Counted from the first letter of the stretch, positions 9,262 to 19,613 are shown. The stretch: 42,754 nt of DNA from an uncultured Pelagibacteraceae bacterium (GCA_902616205.1 CACMRY010000004.1:1-42754), one strand, 5' to 3'. Made by a program: numbers and translations. Notes: generated by a model not told the origin, from the letters alone.

Positions 9262-9910
9262 AAATAAATATTTTCTTTCAGAATTTATTGGAAGTTGCTT
9301 TCTCGTAATGATCATAGTTGGATCAGGTTTAATGGCAGAAAATATGACCAATGATACAGCGGTAATGCTAATTGCAAATACTATAGCAACTGGAGCTGGT
9401 TTGTTTGTGCTAATAACAGTATTTGCTGATGTATCCGGGGCTCATTTCAATCCATTTGTAAGTATTGCTATGACAATTACAGGAAAGTTAAAAAAAAAAC
9501 TTCTACCCTTTTATATTTCCGCTCAGATACTTGGATGTTTACTAGGTGTAGCATTAGCTAATTTCTTTTTTGAACATCAGATTTTTGAATTATCGACAAA
9601 ATCAAGAGATGGTATCTATATTTTTGTATCAGAAATTGTTGCAACATTAGGACTAATAATCATTATTTTTGGATCCATGAAGTCAGGTAAAATTACTGTA
9701 GCTGCATCTGTTGGGTTATATATTACAGCTGGTTATTGGTTTACCTCTTCAACTTCTTTTGCAAATCCTGCTGTTGCAATAGCAAGAACATTCACAGAGT
9801 CCTTTACTGGTATAAGTTATTTAAACACTCCTTTTTATATAGTTGCAGAACTAATTGGTATGGTAATTGCTGTTTATATTGCAAAAAAATTATTCTTAGA
9901 AAAAAATTGA
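9251..9910 (+). CDS. MIP/aquaporin family channel (AqpS-like, putative arsenite channel)
   Basis: Two NPA-type motifs: AHFNPFVS and FANPAVAIARTFTESFTGI; overlaps arsC 3' end. Confidence 0.88.
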   Translation: MKNKNKYFLSEFIGSCFLVMIIVGSGLMAENMTNDTAVMLIANTIATGAGLFVLITVFADVSGAHFNPFVSIAMTITGKLKKKLLPFYISAQILGCLLGVALANFFFEHQIFELSTKSRDGIYIFVSEIVATLGLIIIIFGSMKSGKITVAASVGLYITAGYWFTSSTSFANPAVAIARTFTESFTGISYLNTPFYIVAELIGMVIAVYIAKKLFLEKN

Positions 9911-10395
9911 AAAATTTAAGACTAACAAACAATATTAAATTAATTAATAAAAAATTTAAAAAAAATGAATTTTATCATTTTTTTAAAACTCCAAATCTTT
10001 CAATTGTAATACCTAAAATTAAAAACAAGTATATTTTGGTTTCACAAAAAAGAATTCCTATAAATCAAATTAATTTTGAGTTTCCATCTGGTATCATTGA
10101 AAAACATGAAACAGCCTTAATATCTGCTAAAAAAGAATTAATTGAAGAAACGGGATATAAATCAAGAAATAAATTGAGAAAAATTACCTCGTTTTATTCT
10201 GAGCCAGGTCGACTCACCACTAAAATTACTGGTTTTTTTTGTAATAATCTTATTAAAATTTCAAAGCCTGAAAAAGGAATAAAAATACACTTAGTTTCAG
10301 ATCAACAAATAATTAAATTAGTTAAGAATGGCAAATTTAATAATGCTTCTCATATCGGTATGTTTTTATTTTATAAAAAAAAATACGCTCGATAA
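9907..10395 (+). CDS. NUDIX hydrolase, start probably TTG 9907 (overlaps aquaporin stop)
   Basis: Nudix box GIIEKHETALISAKKELIEETGY; the ORF-track extension upstream overlaps aqpS out of frame and lacks similarity, so start reassigned. Confidence 0.82.
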   Translation: MKNLRLTNNIKLINKKFKKNEFYHFFKTPNLSIVIPKIKNKYILVSQKRIPINQINFEFPSGIIEKHETALISAKKELIEETGYKSRNKLRKITSFYSEPGRLTTKITGFFCNNLIKISKPEKGIKIHLVSDQQIIKLVKNGKFNNASHIGMFLFYKKKYAR

Positions 10396-10411
10396 ATTAT
10401 CGAGCGTATTT
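10381..10411. terminator. Strong hairpin, putative terminator of the ars operon
   Basis: aaatacgctcgataa-a-ttatcgagcgtattt: 15-bp perfect inverted repeat; stem overlaps the NUDIX stop codon. Confidence 0.75.
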
Positions 10412-10554
10412 CAGGGGTCTATTGTTAATTAACCAATTCTAAACCTCACATAAAAATATGACATTTGGATTAATGATATATTTCAATAAAAATTAAAAAT
10501 TTATTACGGGAGTAACGCCACTAACTTATAAGTTGTAATAGATTAAATTAAATT

Positions 10555-12066
10555 TTAATTATTTGAGTAAATTACTCTCGGCTCTAAAAATAATTCTCGC
10601 GCAAGAGCTTTAAATCTTTTTGTAACTTGTTTGGAAATTATTTCTTGATGTTGTGATGGAATTTTTAAAAATACAGAGTTACCTCTTTTATATAATTTAA
10701 ATTCCTCTAAAAAAATAGTTGAAATAGATGTTAGGGAGTGAGCAAATCTTAAAGCTGCACCAACTTGTTTACTAGAAAAAATTTCATTATTATTTAAAAA
10801 AGTCAAATATTCTATTTTAGGGTTGTATTTAATGCTACAGTACCTCCAATAACATGAAAGAGCTATTTGAATTCTTTCTTTATGTGAAAGTCTCAATAAA
10901 GGAGTATTTAATGTTTCTTGAAAAACTAATTCTGCCTTTTGAAAAGCACCAAGTCCCCAATCCATATGACTTAAAACACAAGCCAAGTTAAGCAATTTTT
11001 CATCAAAATGTTCATTACCATCAAAAACAGGTTTGATAAATTCGTGATATTTTTTGTAAGTTAGTCCCAAATCACCTCTTTTTTTTGAAATGTATTCTAA
11101 TGATTTTTCAAAAACTTGAGAGTTATCAATATCTTTAAAGTAATCTTTTGCGAGAGACCCCTCTCTGATACCACTTATAGAGCATATTATGTTTTTTGGA
11201 TTTGTTACTGTCATGATCTCATTTAAAATAATGGAGCTATAAGGTAGATAGGGAGTTCTAGATTTAGATATATATTCAACTGTTTTTAATTTTGCTTTAT
11301 TGAATGAAGAAATTTTTTCCACAAATAATGATAAATCTTCATAATTTACTGAATATTGATGGATTATGTGGACAGGGTGTTTGTTTTGAAAAAGATGAAG
11401 TTTAAATAAAGCTCGCCATGTTCCGCCAACTAAATAAAGATTTTCAAATTTTTTTTTAGATAACCATTTCTCCTCTCTCAAAAGTTTTTTTACATATTTG
11501 TAAAGGTTTCTCTTTTTTACAATTGGATTATTAATTAATCTTAAAACACCTAAGGGTAGAGATGTTTTATTGGTGATCATACCGTTTTCAACTCTCGATA
11601 ATTCTAAACTACCTCCACCGAGATCTGCAACTAACCCATCAACATTATCAAATCCAATTTTAACTCCTTCTGCTGAACAAATTGCTTCTTCCTCACCACT
11701 TAAAATTTCGATTTTTTTTTTAAAAAGGCTCTCTACATACTCTACAAATGGTTTTGCATCTGTTGCCTCACGTAATACAGCAGTTGCTATTATTTTTAAA
11801 TTATCAATTTTAGAAATATTTAAAATCTCCGAAAATCTTTTTAAAACTTTTTGAGCATAATCAACGCCTGACTTATTAAGCCTTCTTGATTTATCTAAAT
11901 TTTTACCAAGTTCACAAACAGCTTTTTCATTAAAAAATGGTACACGAGAAGAGCTAAAATCTTCATAAATCAGCATCCTAATTGAATTAGATCCTATATC
12001 TATAACTGCTAATTTAGCAGTTTTTAATTTTAAATTTTGTTTATTTTTATAAACTTTAATTTCCAC
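10555..12066 (-). CDS. ppx: Exopolyphosphatase / Ppx-GppA family
   Basis: LAVIDIGSNSIRMLIYED, ATAVLREATDAKPFVEYVE, ILSGEEEAICSAEGVKIGF, GLVADLGGGSLELSRV. Confidence 0.93.
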   Translation of the reverse strand: MEIKVYKNKQNLKLKTAKLAVIDIGSNSIRMLIYEDFSSSRVPFFNEKAVCELGKNLDKSRRLNKSGVDYAQKVLKRFSEILNISKIDNLKIIATAVLREATDAKPFVEYVESLFKKKIEILSGEEEAICSAEGVKIGFDNVDGLVADLGGGSLELSRVENGMITNKTSLPLGVLRLINNPIVKKRNLYKYVKKLLREEKWLSKKKFENLYLVGGTWRALFKLHLFQNKHPVHIIHQYSVNYEDLSLFVEKISSFNKAKLKTVEYISKSRTPYLPYSSIILNEIMTVTNPKNIICSISGIREGSLAKDYFKDIDNSQVFEKSLEYISKKRGDLGLTYKKYHEFIKPVFDGNEHFDEKLLNLACVLSHMDWGLGAFQKAELVFQETLNTPLLRLSHKERIQIALSCYWRYCSIKYNPKIEYLTFLNNNEIFSSKQVGAALRFAHSLTSISTIFLEEFKLYKRGNSVFLKIPSQHQEIISKQVTKRFKALARELFLEPRVIYSNN

Positions 12067-14206
12067 TTTTAATTAATTTTAAGTTTAATTTTTTTGGTTT
12101 CATTTTTAATTTAGCTTTACCTCTTCCAGATAAACTAGGATTATTCATGAAATAATCGTGAGCTGAAAAAGAATCATTTTCAATATATTTAATTTTTTTA
12201 TAATTTCCACTCGCATCGAGTTCCCAACTTTGTTTTTTATCTAAATAATTAGCTAGCATAATTTGATCAAGAACTTGCTCATGGACTGTTTGGTTTTCAA
12301 TTGGAACTAGAAGTTCTACTCTTCGATTTAAATTTCTTGGCATTAAGTCCGCTGATGAAATAAAGACTTTTGCATCTCTACTAGGCATTGTTTTTCCATT
12401 TGCAAAACAATAAATTCTTGAGTGTTCTAAAAATCTTCCTATCATGCTTTTAACTATTATATTTTCTGATTTATCTTTAACTCCAGGTCTTAAACAACAA
12501 ACACCTCTTACAAATAAAAATATCTTCACTCCAGCATTTGAAGCTTCATAAAATTTATCAATTATCACTGGGTCTACTAAGGAATTCATTTTTGCCCATA
12601 TTTCACCGTTTTTTCCTTTTTTGACATTTGCTATCTCATTAGCAATACATTTGTTTAAAGTTTCCCTAAGATTTATTGGTGATATGGATATTTTATTAAG
12701 GTTTCGCGGTTTTGAATAACCAGTTACATAATTAAAAAATTTTTCCACATCAGTTGCTATTTTTTTGTCAGAGCTAAATAAAGATAAGTCAGTATAAATT
12801 TTTGCATTAACTGGGTGATAATTGCCAGTTCCCAGATGTATATAGGTTTGAATTTTTCCTTGCTCTTTTCTTAATATTAAAGATGATTTTGCATGTGTTT
12901 TATATTTTGCAAAACCATAAAGTATTTGAATTCCTGCCTTTTCTAAACTTCTGGAAAGTTGAATATTTGCTTCTTCATCAAATCTTGCTTTGATCTCTAT
13001 TAAAGCAGTCACTGTCTTTCCGTTTTCGGCTGCTGTTATTAAGGCTTTAACAATTGGAGAGTCTAACGTTGTTCTGTATAGAGTTTGTTTAATTGCTATA
13101 ACTTTTTTATCATATGCAGCTTGATTTAAAAACTCAATTACAGCATCAAATGTTTCAAAAGGATGATGAACTATTAAATCTTTTTTTTTTATAGTATCAA
13201 AAAAATTATTATTAAATTCCTTTAATCTCTCAACCTCCCTGGGATTAAAATTTTTAAATCTTAATTTAGAATTTTTAATTTTACAAACTTGATCGATATC
13301 TTGAATTCCAACAATACCTTCGGTTTCATAGATATATTCAGAATTTACGTTTAACTTATTTGTTATAAACTTAATTAAGTCATTATTACTATTTTTTAAA
13401 ATTTCTAAACGTACTATGTCACCTGTTCTTCTTCTTTTTAATGCCAATTCAAAAGATCTTACTAAATCTTCAGCTTCCTCTTGTATTTCTACGTCACTAT
13501 CCCTTATAACTCTAAATAACATTTTTTTATCTAAATCATGATCGGGAAAAATTTCAGAAGCAAAAAAACTTATAACATCATCAATAATTAAAAATTTTTT
13601 AAAACTTTTGTTTCCATCTATTTCAATAAATCTTGATAAAGCTTTTGGAATTACTATTATTGCATTTAAAACTCTTTTTTTATTTTTCTTATTTAATCTC
13701 ATAACTAATGCTCTTCCTTGATTGACAATAAATGGAAATGGATGAGCTGGGTCTATTGCTGATGGTGTTAGTAAGGGGTAAATTTCTTCGTTAAAAACTT
13801 TAAATAATTTTTTCTGATCCGATTTACTTAAATTTTCAGGTTTAACTATACTTATATTTACTTTTTTTAATTGAAGAATTAAATCTTTATATATTTTATT
13901 TTGTTTATTAAGAAGATTGTTAGTTTCCAAAATAACTTCATTCATTTGTTCATCAGGAGTAAGACCATCAGAACTAAGAGAGTCTACGTCTTGCTTGATT
14001 TGACTATATAAACCTGCAACACGTACCATGAAAAATTCATCTAAATTTGATCCAGCTATAGATAAAAATTTAATTCTTTCGTAAAGAGGATTTTCTATAT
14101 TTTGAGCCTCTAGAAGAACTCTGTCATTGAATTTAAGCCAAGATAATTCTCTATTTATATATTTAGATTTAAGTATTTCTTTATCTTGTTTTTTTAATGC
14201 AGTCAT
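12056..14206 (-). CDS. ppk: Polyphosphate kinase 1 (start likely 14206, ORF open to 14227)
   Basis: YINRELSWLKFNDRVLLEAQ, RVAGLYSQ, IAIKQTLYRTTLDSPIVKALI, IYTDLSLFSSD, SSADLMPRNLNRRVELLVPI. Confidence 0.95.
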   Translation of the reverse strand: MTALKKQDKEILKSKYINRELSWLKFNDRVLLEAQNIENPLYERIKFLSIAGSNLDEFFMVRVAGLYSQIKQDVDSLSSDGLTPDEQMNEVILETNNLLNKQNKIYKDLILQLKKVNISIVKPENLSKSDQKKLFKVFNEEIYPLLTPSAIDPAHPFPFIVNQGRALVMRLNKKNKKRVLNAIIVIPKALSRFIEIDGNKSFKKFLIIDDVISFFASEIFPDHDLDKKMLFRVIRDSDVEIQEEAEDLVRSFELALKRRRTGDIVRLEILKNSNNDLIKFITNKLNVNSEYIYETEGIVGIQDIDQVCKIKNSKLRFKNFNPREVERLKEFNNNFFDTIKKKDLIVHHPFETFDAVIEFLNQAAYDKKVIAIKQTLYRTTLDSPIVKALITAAENGKTVTALIEIKARFDEEANIQLSRSLEKAGIQILYGFAKYKTHAKSSLILRKEQGKIQTYIHLGTGNYHPVNAKIYTDLSLFSSDKKIATDVEKFFNYVTGYSKPRNLNKISISPINLRETLNKCIANEIANVKKGKNGEIWAKMNSLVDPVIIDKFYEASNAGVKIFLFVRGVCCLRPGVKDKSENIIVKSMIGRFLEHSRIYCFANGKTMPSRDAKVFISSADLMPRNLNRRVELLVPIENQTVHEQVLDQIMLANYLDKKQSWELDASGNYKKIKYIENDSFSAHDYFMNNPSLSGRGKAKLKMKPKKLNLKLIKSGN

Positions 14207-14219
14207 ATATTTAAACTTT

Positions 14220-14744
14220 ATGCTCAAATTATACGTTATGCGTCATGCAAAATCTAGCTGGGACCATCCAAATCTTGACGATCATGAAAGAACTTTAAGT
14301 AAGCGTGGCAAGAAAAATGCAAAAAAGATTTGTGAATTTTTTGTTAAAAAAAAATATAAATTTGATTATATATTACTTTCATCATCAAAAAGAACAAAGA
14401 AAACATTAAAAATTTTATTAAAAAAAATTGAAAAACCGAAAAAAATTACTTCCTCAAAAAAATTATACTTAACAAGTGAAGATAAAATTATAGATATAAT
14501 AAAAAAAATACCTAAAAAATTTAAATCTGTGCTTTTAATTAATCACGAGCCTGCTGTTAGAAATCTAGTCCAGTCACTGACAAAAAATCATAACAACAAC
14601 CATTTTAAGTTATTAAACTTTAAATTTCCAACATCTGCTTTTGCAAAAATTTATTTTGATTTTAATGAATGGAATAAAATAGATGGAAATGGTTTAATTA
14701 AGGAATTTATGAGACCTAAAGACCTTCAAGTTTCTAAAGAATAA
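14220..14744 (+). CDS. sixA: SixA-type phosphohistidine phosphatase (histidine phosphatase family)
   Basis: MLKLYVMRHAKSSWDHPNLDDHERTLSKRGKKNAKKI; RHAKSSW and LINHEPAVRNLV motifs; ORF-track start upstream reads over ppk. Confidence 0.87.
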   Translation: MLKLYVMRHAKSSWDHPNLDDHERTLSKRGKKNAKKICEFFVKKKYKFDYILLSSSKRTKKTLKILLKKIEKPKKITSSKKLYLTSEDKIIDIIKKIPKKFKSVLLINHEPAVRNLVQSLTKNHNNNHFKLLNFKFPTSAFAKIYFDFNEWNKIDGNGLIKEFMRPKDLQVSKE

Positions 14745-15409
14745 CCTGCTGATCTTACGGTTCTTATTAAAGGCTTAGTTTTATCTATATTAATAGCCTG
14801 TCTTAATCTTCTAATATGTACATCGACGGTTCTAGTTTCTACATAAATATTTTCACCCCAAACATTATTTAAAAGCTGTTCTCGTGAGTATACCCTTTTT
14901 GGATTTTTAATAAAAAAATCTAATAATTTAAATTCTGTAGGACCCAAAGAGATTTCAACGTTATTTCTATAAACTCTTTTTGTTATTCTGTCTATTTTTA
15001 GATCTGTAAACTCAACAACATCAACTGAAGAATATGGTTTTGATCTTCTAAGTAGTGATTTAATTCTTGCATTAAGTTCTTTTTGACTAAACGGCTTTGT
15101 AACATAATCATCAGCACCTGTGTCAAAGGCTCTTAATTTGTCCTCTTCCTCACCTTTTGCTGTCAACATTATTATTGGTATGTCGTTATACTTATTGTCT
15201 TTCTTTAAATTCTTACATACTTCAACACCCGATAAATCAGGCAACATCCAATCCATTAAAATTAAGTCAGGATGCTTATCTTTAATTTGTTTAAGCGCTT
15301 GTTCACCATTTTCACAGAAACTTACTTTGTAACTCTCTTTTTCAAGGTTATACTTTAGAAGGGTTATTATCGAAGTTTCGTCCTCAGCTATAAAAATGTG
15401 AGCCGGCAT
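14726..15409 (-). CDS. phoB: Phosphate regulon response regulator PhoB
   Basis: OmpR/PhoB receiver (LILMDWMLPDLSGVEVCK, TAKGEEEDKLRAFDTGADDYVTKPFS) and winged helix; adjacent to phoU/pst. Confidence 0.95.
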   Translation of the reverse strand: MPAHIFIAEDETSIITLLKYNLEKESYKVSFCENGEQALKQIKDKHPDLILMDWMLPDLSGVEVCKNLKKDNKYNDIPIIMLTAKGEEEDKLRAFDTGADDYVTKPFSQKELNARIKSLLRRSKPYSSVDVVEFTDLKIDRITKRVYRNNVEISLGPTEFKLLDFFIKNPKRVYSREQLLNNVWGENIYVETRTVDVHIRRLRQAINIDKTKPLIRTVRSAGYSLET

Positions 15410-15412
15410 ATT

Positions 15413-16120
15413 TTACTTTTCTCCTGTAACAATAGGTTCTGTACCTTTAGGTCGATCACCCTCAAGATATTCTCCCTTAACTAAATAGTATATTTGCTCT
15501 GCAATGTTAGTTGTATGGTCACCTATCCTCTCTATATTTTTAGTTACAAATAATAAGTGCGTTCCATCACTTAAGTTTTTTTCATTTTCTTTTAAATATT
15601 TAATCACTTCTTGCATGCATAAATTGGTTAAATCATCAATTTGTTCGTCGCTTTCCCATACATTAATTGCCATAGCCGAAGATCTTTCTAGGTATGCATC
15701 CAATATTGATTTTAATTGTTTTTGAACATCAGAAGAGACTCTTATGATAGCATCTACTAAATTTTTTGGTAAATTCTCATTTAACAAAAGGGTTCTTTTG
15801 GAAATATTTTTTGCTAAATCACCTATTCTCTCAAGATCAGAAGATATTTTTAAAGCAGTAACTGTTTCTCTAAGATCTATAGCCATTGGCTGTCTTAAAG
15901 CAATAAGATTTACTACCTGTTGCTCTATTAAAGTTTCAAACTTATCTATTTTTTCGTCATCCTTTATAACAGCTTCCGCATTATCACTGTTTCTAGTGGT
16001 AATAGCTTGAATAGCCTTCCCTAAAGACTTTTCACAAAAACCACCCATTTTAATTATATTGCTATTTAAATTTTTAAGCTCTTCTTCGTAAGACTTTACA
16101 GTATGCGGTGCTTCGGTCAT
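15413..16120 (-). CDS. phoU: Phosphate transport regulator PhoU
   Basis: ALRQPMAIDLRETVTALKISSDLERIGDLAKNI and IERIGDHTTNIAEQIYYLVKG. Confidence 0.96.
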   Translation of the reverse strand: MTEAPHTVKSYEEELKNLNSNIIKMGGFCEKSLGKAIQAITTRNSDNAEAVIKDDEKIDKFETLIEQQVVNLIALRQPMAIDLRETVTALKISSDLERIGDLAKNISKRTLLLNENLPKNLVDAIIRVSSDVQKQLKSILDAYLERSSAMAINVWESDEQIDDLTNLCMQEVIKYLKENEKNLSDGTHLLFVTKNIERIGDHTTNIAEQIYYLVKGEYLEGDRPKGTEPIVTGEK

Positions 16121-16875
16121 TATCCAAACCTCCCAGTGATATAATCCTGAGTTTTTTTATTTTCAGGATTCTTAAATATTTTATCAGTAGAGCCATGTTC
16201 AATCAATTCTCCTAAGTGAAAAAAACCTGTATTTTGAGAGACCCTTGCAGCTTGTGCCATTGAGTGAGTGACTATTATGATAGTATGGTCTTTTTTTAGT
16301 TCATCAATTAATTCTTCAATTTGAGCTGTAGCAATGGGATCTAAAGCAGAGCAAGGCTCATCCATGAGAATAACTTCAGGTTTAACTGAAATAGCTCTTG
16401 CTATACATAATCTTTGCTGTTGACCTCCTGATAACCCTGTGCCCGGCTCATGAAGTCTATCTTGAACCTCTTCCCATAATGCTGCCTTTTTTAAGCTAGT
16501 TTCAACTATTTCATCCATTTCATTCTTTGATTGAGCCATACCATGAATTGTTGGACCATAAGAAATATTTTCATAAATAGTTTTGGGAAAAGGATTTGGT
16601 TTTTGAAAAACCATCCCAATTTTTTCTCTTAATCTAACAACATCACAACTTTTGTCATTGATATCAAAATCATTGATTATAATCTGCCCTTTTACTCTAC
16701 ATATATCAATTACGTCATTCATTCGGTTTAGACATCTTAAAAAAGTAGATTTACCACAACCTGAAGGCCCAATTAGTGCTGTAACTTGATTTTCTTCAAT
16801 ATCTAAATTTATATTAAATAGAGCTTGTTTTTTTCCATAGAAAACATCTACATTTTTTGAACTTATCTTTATCAT
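16120..16875 (-). CDS. pstB: Phosphate ABC transporter ATP-binding protein PstB (ORF open to 16896; start likely 16875)
   Basis: [55 protein letters not shown]. Confidence 0.96.
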   Translation of the reverse strand: MIKISSKNVDVFYGKKQALFNINLDIEENQVTALIGPSGCGKSTFLRCLNRMNDVIDICRVKGQIIINDFDINDKSCDVVRLREKIGMVFQKPNPFPKTIYENISYGPTIHGMAQSKNEMDEIVETSLKKAALWEEVQDRLHEPGTGLSGGQQQRLCIARAISVKPEVILMDEPCSALDPIATAQIEELIDELKKDHTIIIVTHSMAQAARVSQNTGFFHLGELIEHGSTDKIFKNPENKKTQDYITGRFG

Positions 16876-16876
16876 C

Positions 16877-18145
16877 TTAACTCCATTTTTTTTCAAATTT
16901 ATGTCTAATTATTTGTGCAAATAAGTTCATTATAATTAAAAATCCTAATAGAACCATAATACAGGCAGAAACTTTCTCGACAAAACCTCTTTCAGCACTC
17001 TCTGCCCAAATATAAATTTGCACTGGCAAACTTGCAGCTGGATCTAAAGGAGATCCTGGTATTGTATTTACAAAAGCCACCATGCCAATCAATATCAAAG
17101 GTGCCGTTTCGCCTAATGCTTGGGCCAAACCAATTATTGTACCGGATAAAGTCCCTGGCATAGATAACGGAACTGTATGATGCATTGTAGTTTGCATTTT
17201 ACTAGCACCCATTGCAAGTGCTGCCTCTCTTATACTTGGAGGAACTGCTTTTAAAGATGCTCTACAAGCAATAATAATTGTTGGTAAAGTCATCAACGAT
17301 AAAGTTATTCCACCGACTAAAGGTGTTGACCTAGGTAATTGAAATACAGCAAGTAAAATACCCAGTCCTAAAAGACCAAAAACAATTGAAGGTACTGCTG
17401 CTAAATTATTTATATTTACCTCAATAAAATCAGTAAATCTGTTTTTAGGAGCAAATTCCTCTAAATAAATAGCTGCTAGAACTGCTACAGGAAACGCTAT
17501 CATTAAACAAACAAGTATAGAAAATATTGATCCCATAAATGAGCTTGCTATACCAGCTAATTCAGCTTCTCTTGAATCAGGATATGTAAAAAAACTTAAA
17601 TTGAATTTACTTTCAACTTTTCCTAGTTCTACAAGTTGATCGAAAATCTTTAATTGATAATCCGTAACTCTTCTTTGATCTTCAGGTAAATCTCTTGGAT
17701 AATTGCCTTTGAATACTTGATCTAAATCATCTGAGGCAGTTAAATAAACATCTTTAGTTTTTCCAATTAATGAAGGGTCATTTAAAAGTTCTCTTTTAAT
17801 CTCTCTTTCGAAAAAGTAAGAAACCATTCTCTTCAGCTCATTTTCTTGATTCTCATTAGCATTTGGATCTAAATCAGCCATTGATTTTAATGCTATATCG
17901 TAATAATCAGCATCTTTTAAATCCTCTTTAGAAGGATTTTGCTCTAACATCATTAATTCAGCATCAAAAGTAACTGGAACAATAAGCCAAGTTTTTTGAA
18001 AGGCTGAATAGCCTGTCGAAAAAATTTTAAAAATAAAGATTATTAAAAATAAAAGTGCCATAAAAATTGCACTTTGACCGTATAATCGAAATCTCTTTTC
18101 AGCTTTATATCTTTTATTTAATAATTGTTCTTTTTTTTTATTCAT
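16877..18145 (-). CDS. pstA: Phosphate ABC transporter permease PstA
   Basis: Pst permease motifs ([52 protein letters not shown]). Confidence 0.95.
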   Translation of the reverse strand: MNKKKEQLLNKRYKAEKRFRLYGQSAIFMALLFLIIFIFKIFSTGYSAFQKTWLIVPVTFDAELMMLEQNPSKEDLKDADYYDIALKSMADLDPNANENQENELKRMVSYFFEREIKRELLNDPSLIGKTKDVYLTASDDLDQVFKGNYPRDLPEDQRRVTDYQLKIFDQLVELGKVESKFNLSFFTYPDSREAELAGIASSFMGSIFSILVCLMIAFPVAVLAAIYLEEFAPKNRFTDFIEVNINNLAAVPSIVFGLLGLGILLAVFQLPRSTPLVGGITLSLMTLPTIIIACRASLKAVPPSIREAALAMGASKMQTTMHHTVPLSMPGTLSGTIIGLAQALGETAPLILIGMVAFVNTIPGSPLDPAASLPVQIYIWAESAERGFVEKVSACIMVLLGFLIIMNLFAQIIRHKFEKKWS

Positions 18146-19523
18146 ATTTTTCTCTATATTTTTTAACTACTCGTAAGGCCACAATATTCAAACAGAGCGT
18201 TACTAAAAATAATGACATACCTAAAGCAAATGCAGCTTGCGTTTTTGGGTCGCCAAAAGCTTGATCTCCAATTAATATTACAACAATTTGCGCTGTAATT
18301 GTTGAAGTAGATTCTAATGGATTTAAAGTTAAATTAGCAGCTAAACCAGAGGCCATAACAACTATCATTGTTTCTCCAATAGCTCTTGAAACACCTAATA
18401 AAATAGAACCAACAATACCTGGTAATGCTGCAGGAAAAATAACTTTTTTTATTGTTTCTGATTTGGTTGCTCCCATGGCATAACTTCCATCTCTTAAACT
18501 TTGAGGTACACTTGTAATCACATCGTCACTTAAACTTGAAATGAATGGTATAATCATAATGCCCATTACTCCGCCTGCCGCTAAAGCGCTTTCAGCTGAA
18601 ACGTCTAAACCCATGCTATTACCTATTTCCTTTAAAAAAGGTCCAACTGTTAGAGCAGCAAAAAATCCATAAACAACTGTTGGTATACCTGCTAAAATTT
18701 CAATTAAAGGTTTTGCGTATTGTCTAACTTTAACTGATGCATACTCAGCCAAATAAATTCCACTCATTAATCCAATAGGAATAGCAACACACATAGCTAT
18801 GAAAGCAATAAAAAAAGTTCCCGCAAAAATAGGGACTGCTCCAAAAGTATCGGAGTACATTGACGGATCTAAAGCCTCAGATGAATCTCTAACAAAAGCT
18901 TTTGCAGGATACCAATGAGTTCCAAAGACAAAATCAAATAATGGGATTACTTTAAAAAAATCTATAGTTTGAAATATAAGTGAGAAAATTATTCCAACAG
19001 TAGTTAATATTGCAGCTAAAGAAGCTGTAAATAAAACTGCTTTCAAAAATTTTTCAACTGGCTCTCTTGTTCTAGAATTAGATGAAATTCTTTTATAAGC
19101 GTAGGCCCCAGACGCAATAATTGCTGATAACACTATAACAACTTTTGAACTTTGGGCTATTGATCGAAGATTTATGTATTTTTTAGCTGAAGCTTCAATG
19201 AAGGGTGTAATTTCTCCAGTAAATTGACCTCGAGACAATGATTTTGTTTTTTCATAAATTAAATTTAATTCATTATCAAGATAACCTTGATTTGAATAAT
19301 CACTTAAGATAAGCAATTTTACAATTGTAGGCTCAAAAATTGCCCATAAAGAAAAAATTATAAAAGCCGGTATTGCACACCAAATCGCAAGATAATAACC
19401 ATAAAATTGAGGTAATGCAGTTAATCTTTTTTTTGTATATTGAATTGTGTATGCTTTTTTTCGTCCAAAATAATAACTTGTGAAACCAAGAAGAACAATA
19501 AATGTAAATAATATTAAGTTCAA
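18138..19523 (-). CDS. pstC: Phosphate ABC transporter permease PstC
   Basis: FSSLSDDVITSVPQSLRDGSYAMGATKSETIKKVIFPAALPGIVGSILLGVSRAIGETMIVVMASG. Confidence 0.95.
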   Translation of the reverse strand: MNLILFTFIVLLGFTSYYFGRKKAYTIQYTKKRLTALPQFYGYYLAIWCAIPAFIIFSLWAIFEPTIVKLLILSDYSNQGYLDNELNLIYEKTKSLSRGQFTGEITPFIEASAKKYINLRSIAQSSKVVIVLSAIIASGAYAYKRISSNSRTREPVEKFLKAVLFTASLAAILTTVGIIFSLIFQTIDFFKVIPLFDFVFGTHWYPAKAFVRDSSEALDPSMYSDTFGAVPIFAGTFFIAFIAMCVAIPIGLMSGIYLAEYASVKVRQYAKPLIEILAGIPTVVYGFFAALTVGPFLKEIGNSMGLDVSAESALAAGGVMGIMIIPFISSLSDDVITSVPQSLRDGSYAMGATKSETIKKVIFPAALPGIVGSILLGVSRAIGETMIVVMASGLAANLTLNPLESTSTITAQIVVILIGDQAFGDPKTQAAFALGMSLFLVTLCLNIVALRVVKKYREKYE

Positions 19524-19560
19524 AGAATCTCCACTAATAAAGACTTTACTCTGTTTATAA

Positions 19561-19590
19561 AAAAAAGGGGCCTAAAAAGACCCCTTTTTT
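19561..19590 (-). terminator. Intrinsic terminator/attenuator between pstS and pstC
   Basis: aaaaaagggg-cctaaaaaga-cccctttttt hairpin with U-tract in the 90-bp pstS-pstC gap. Confidence 0.75.
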
Positions 19591-19613
19591 ATCATTTGTT
19601 ATTAAAGAAATAA

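Noticed and set aside
9736-9906. N-terminal extension of the NUDIX ORF
   Set aside because: Overlaps the aquaporin coding region with Cys/Tyr-rich nonsense; TTG at 9907 gives a normal start.
11570-11854. 94-aa plus ORF inside ppx
   Set aside because: Antisense to ppx, no recognisable domain; same reasoning for antisense ORFs in pstS, phoU, phoB, phnE, phnD, agt and plcP.
14127-14219. N-terminal extension of the sixA ORF
   Set aside because: Antisense to ppk N-terminus; MLKLYVMRHAKSSW start at 14220 matches the family.
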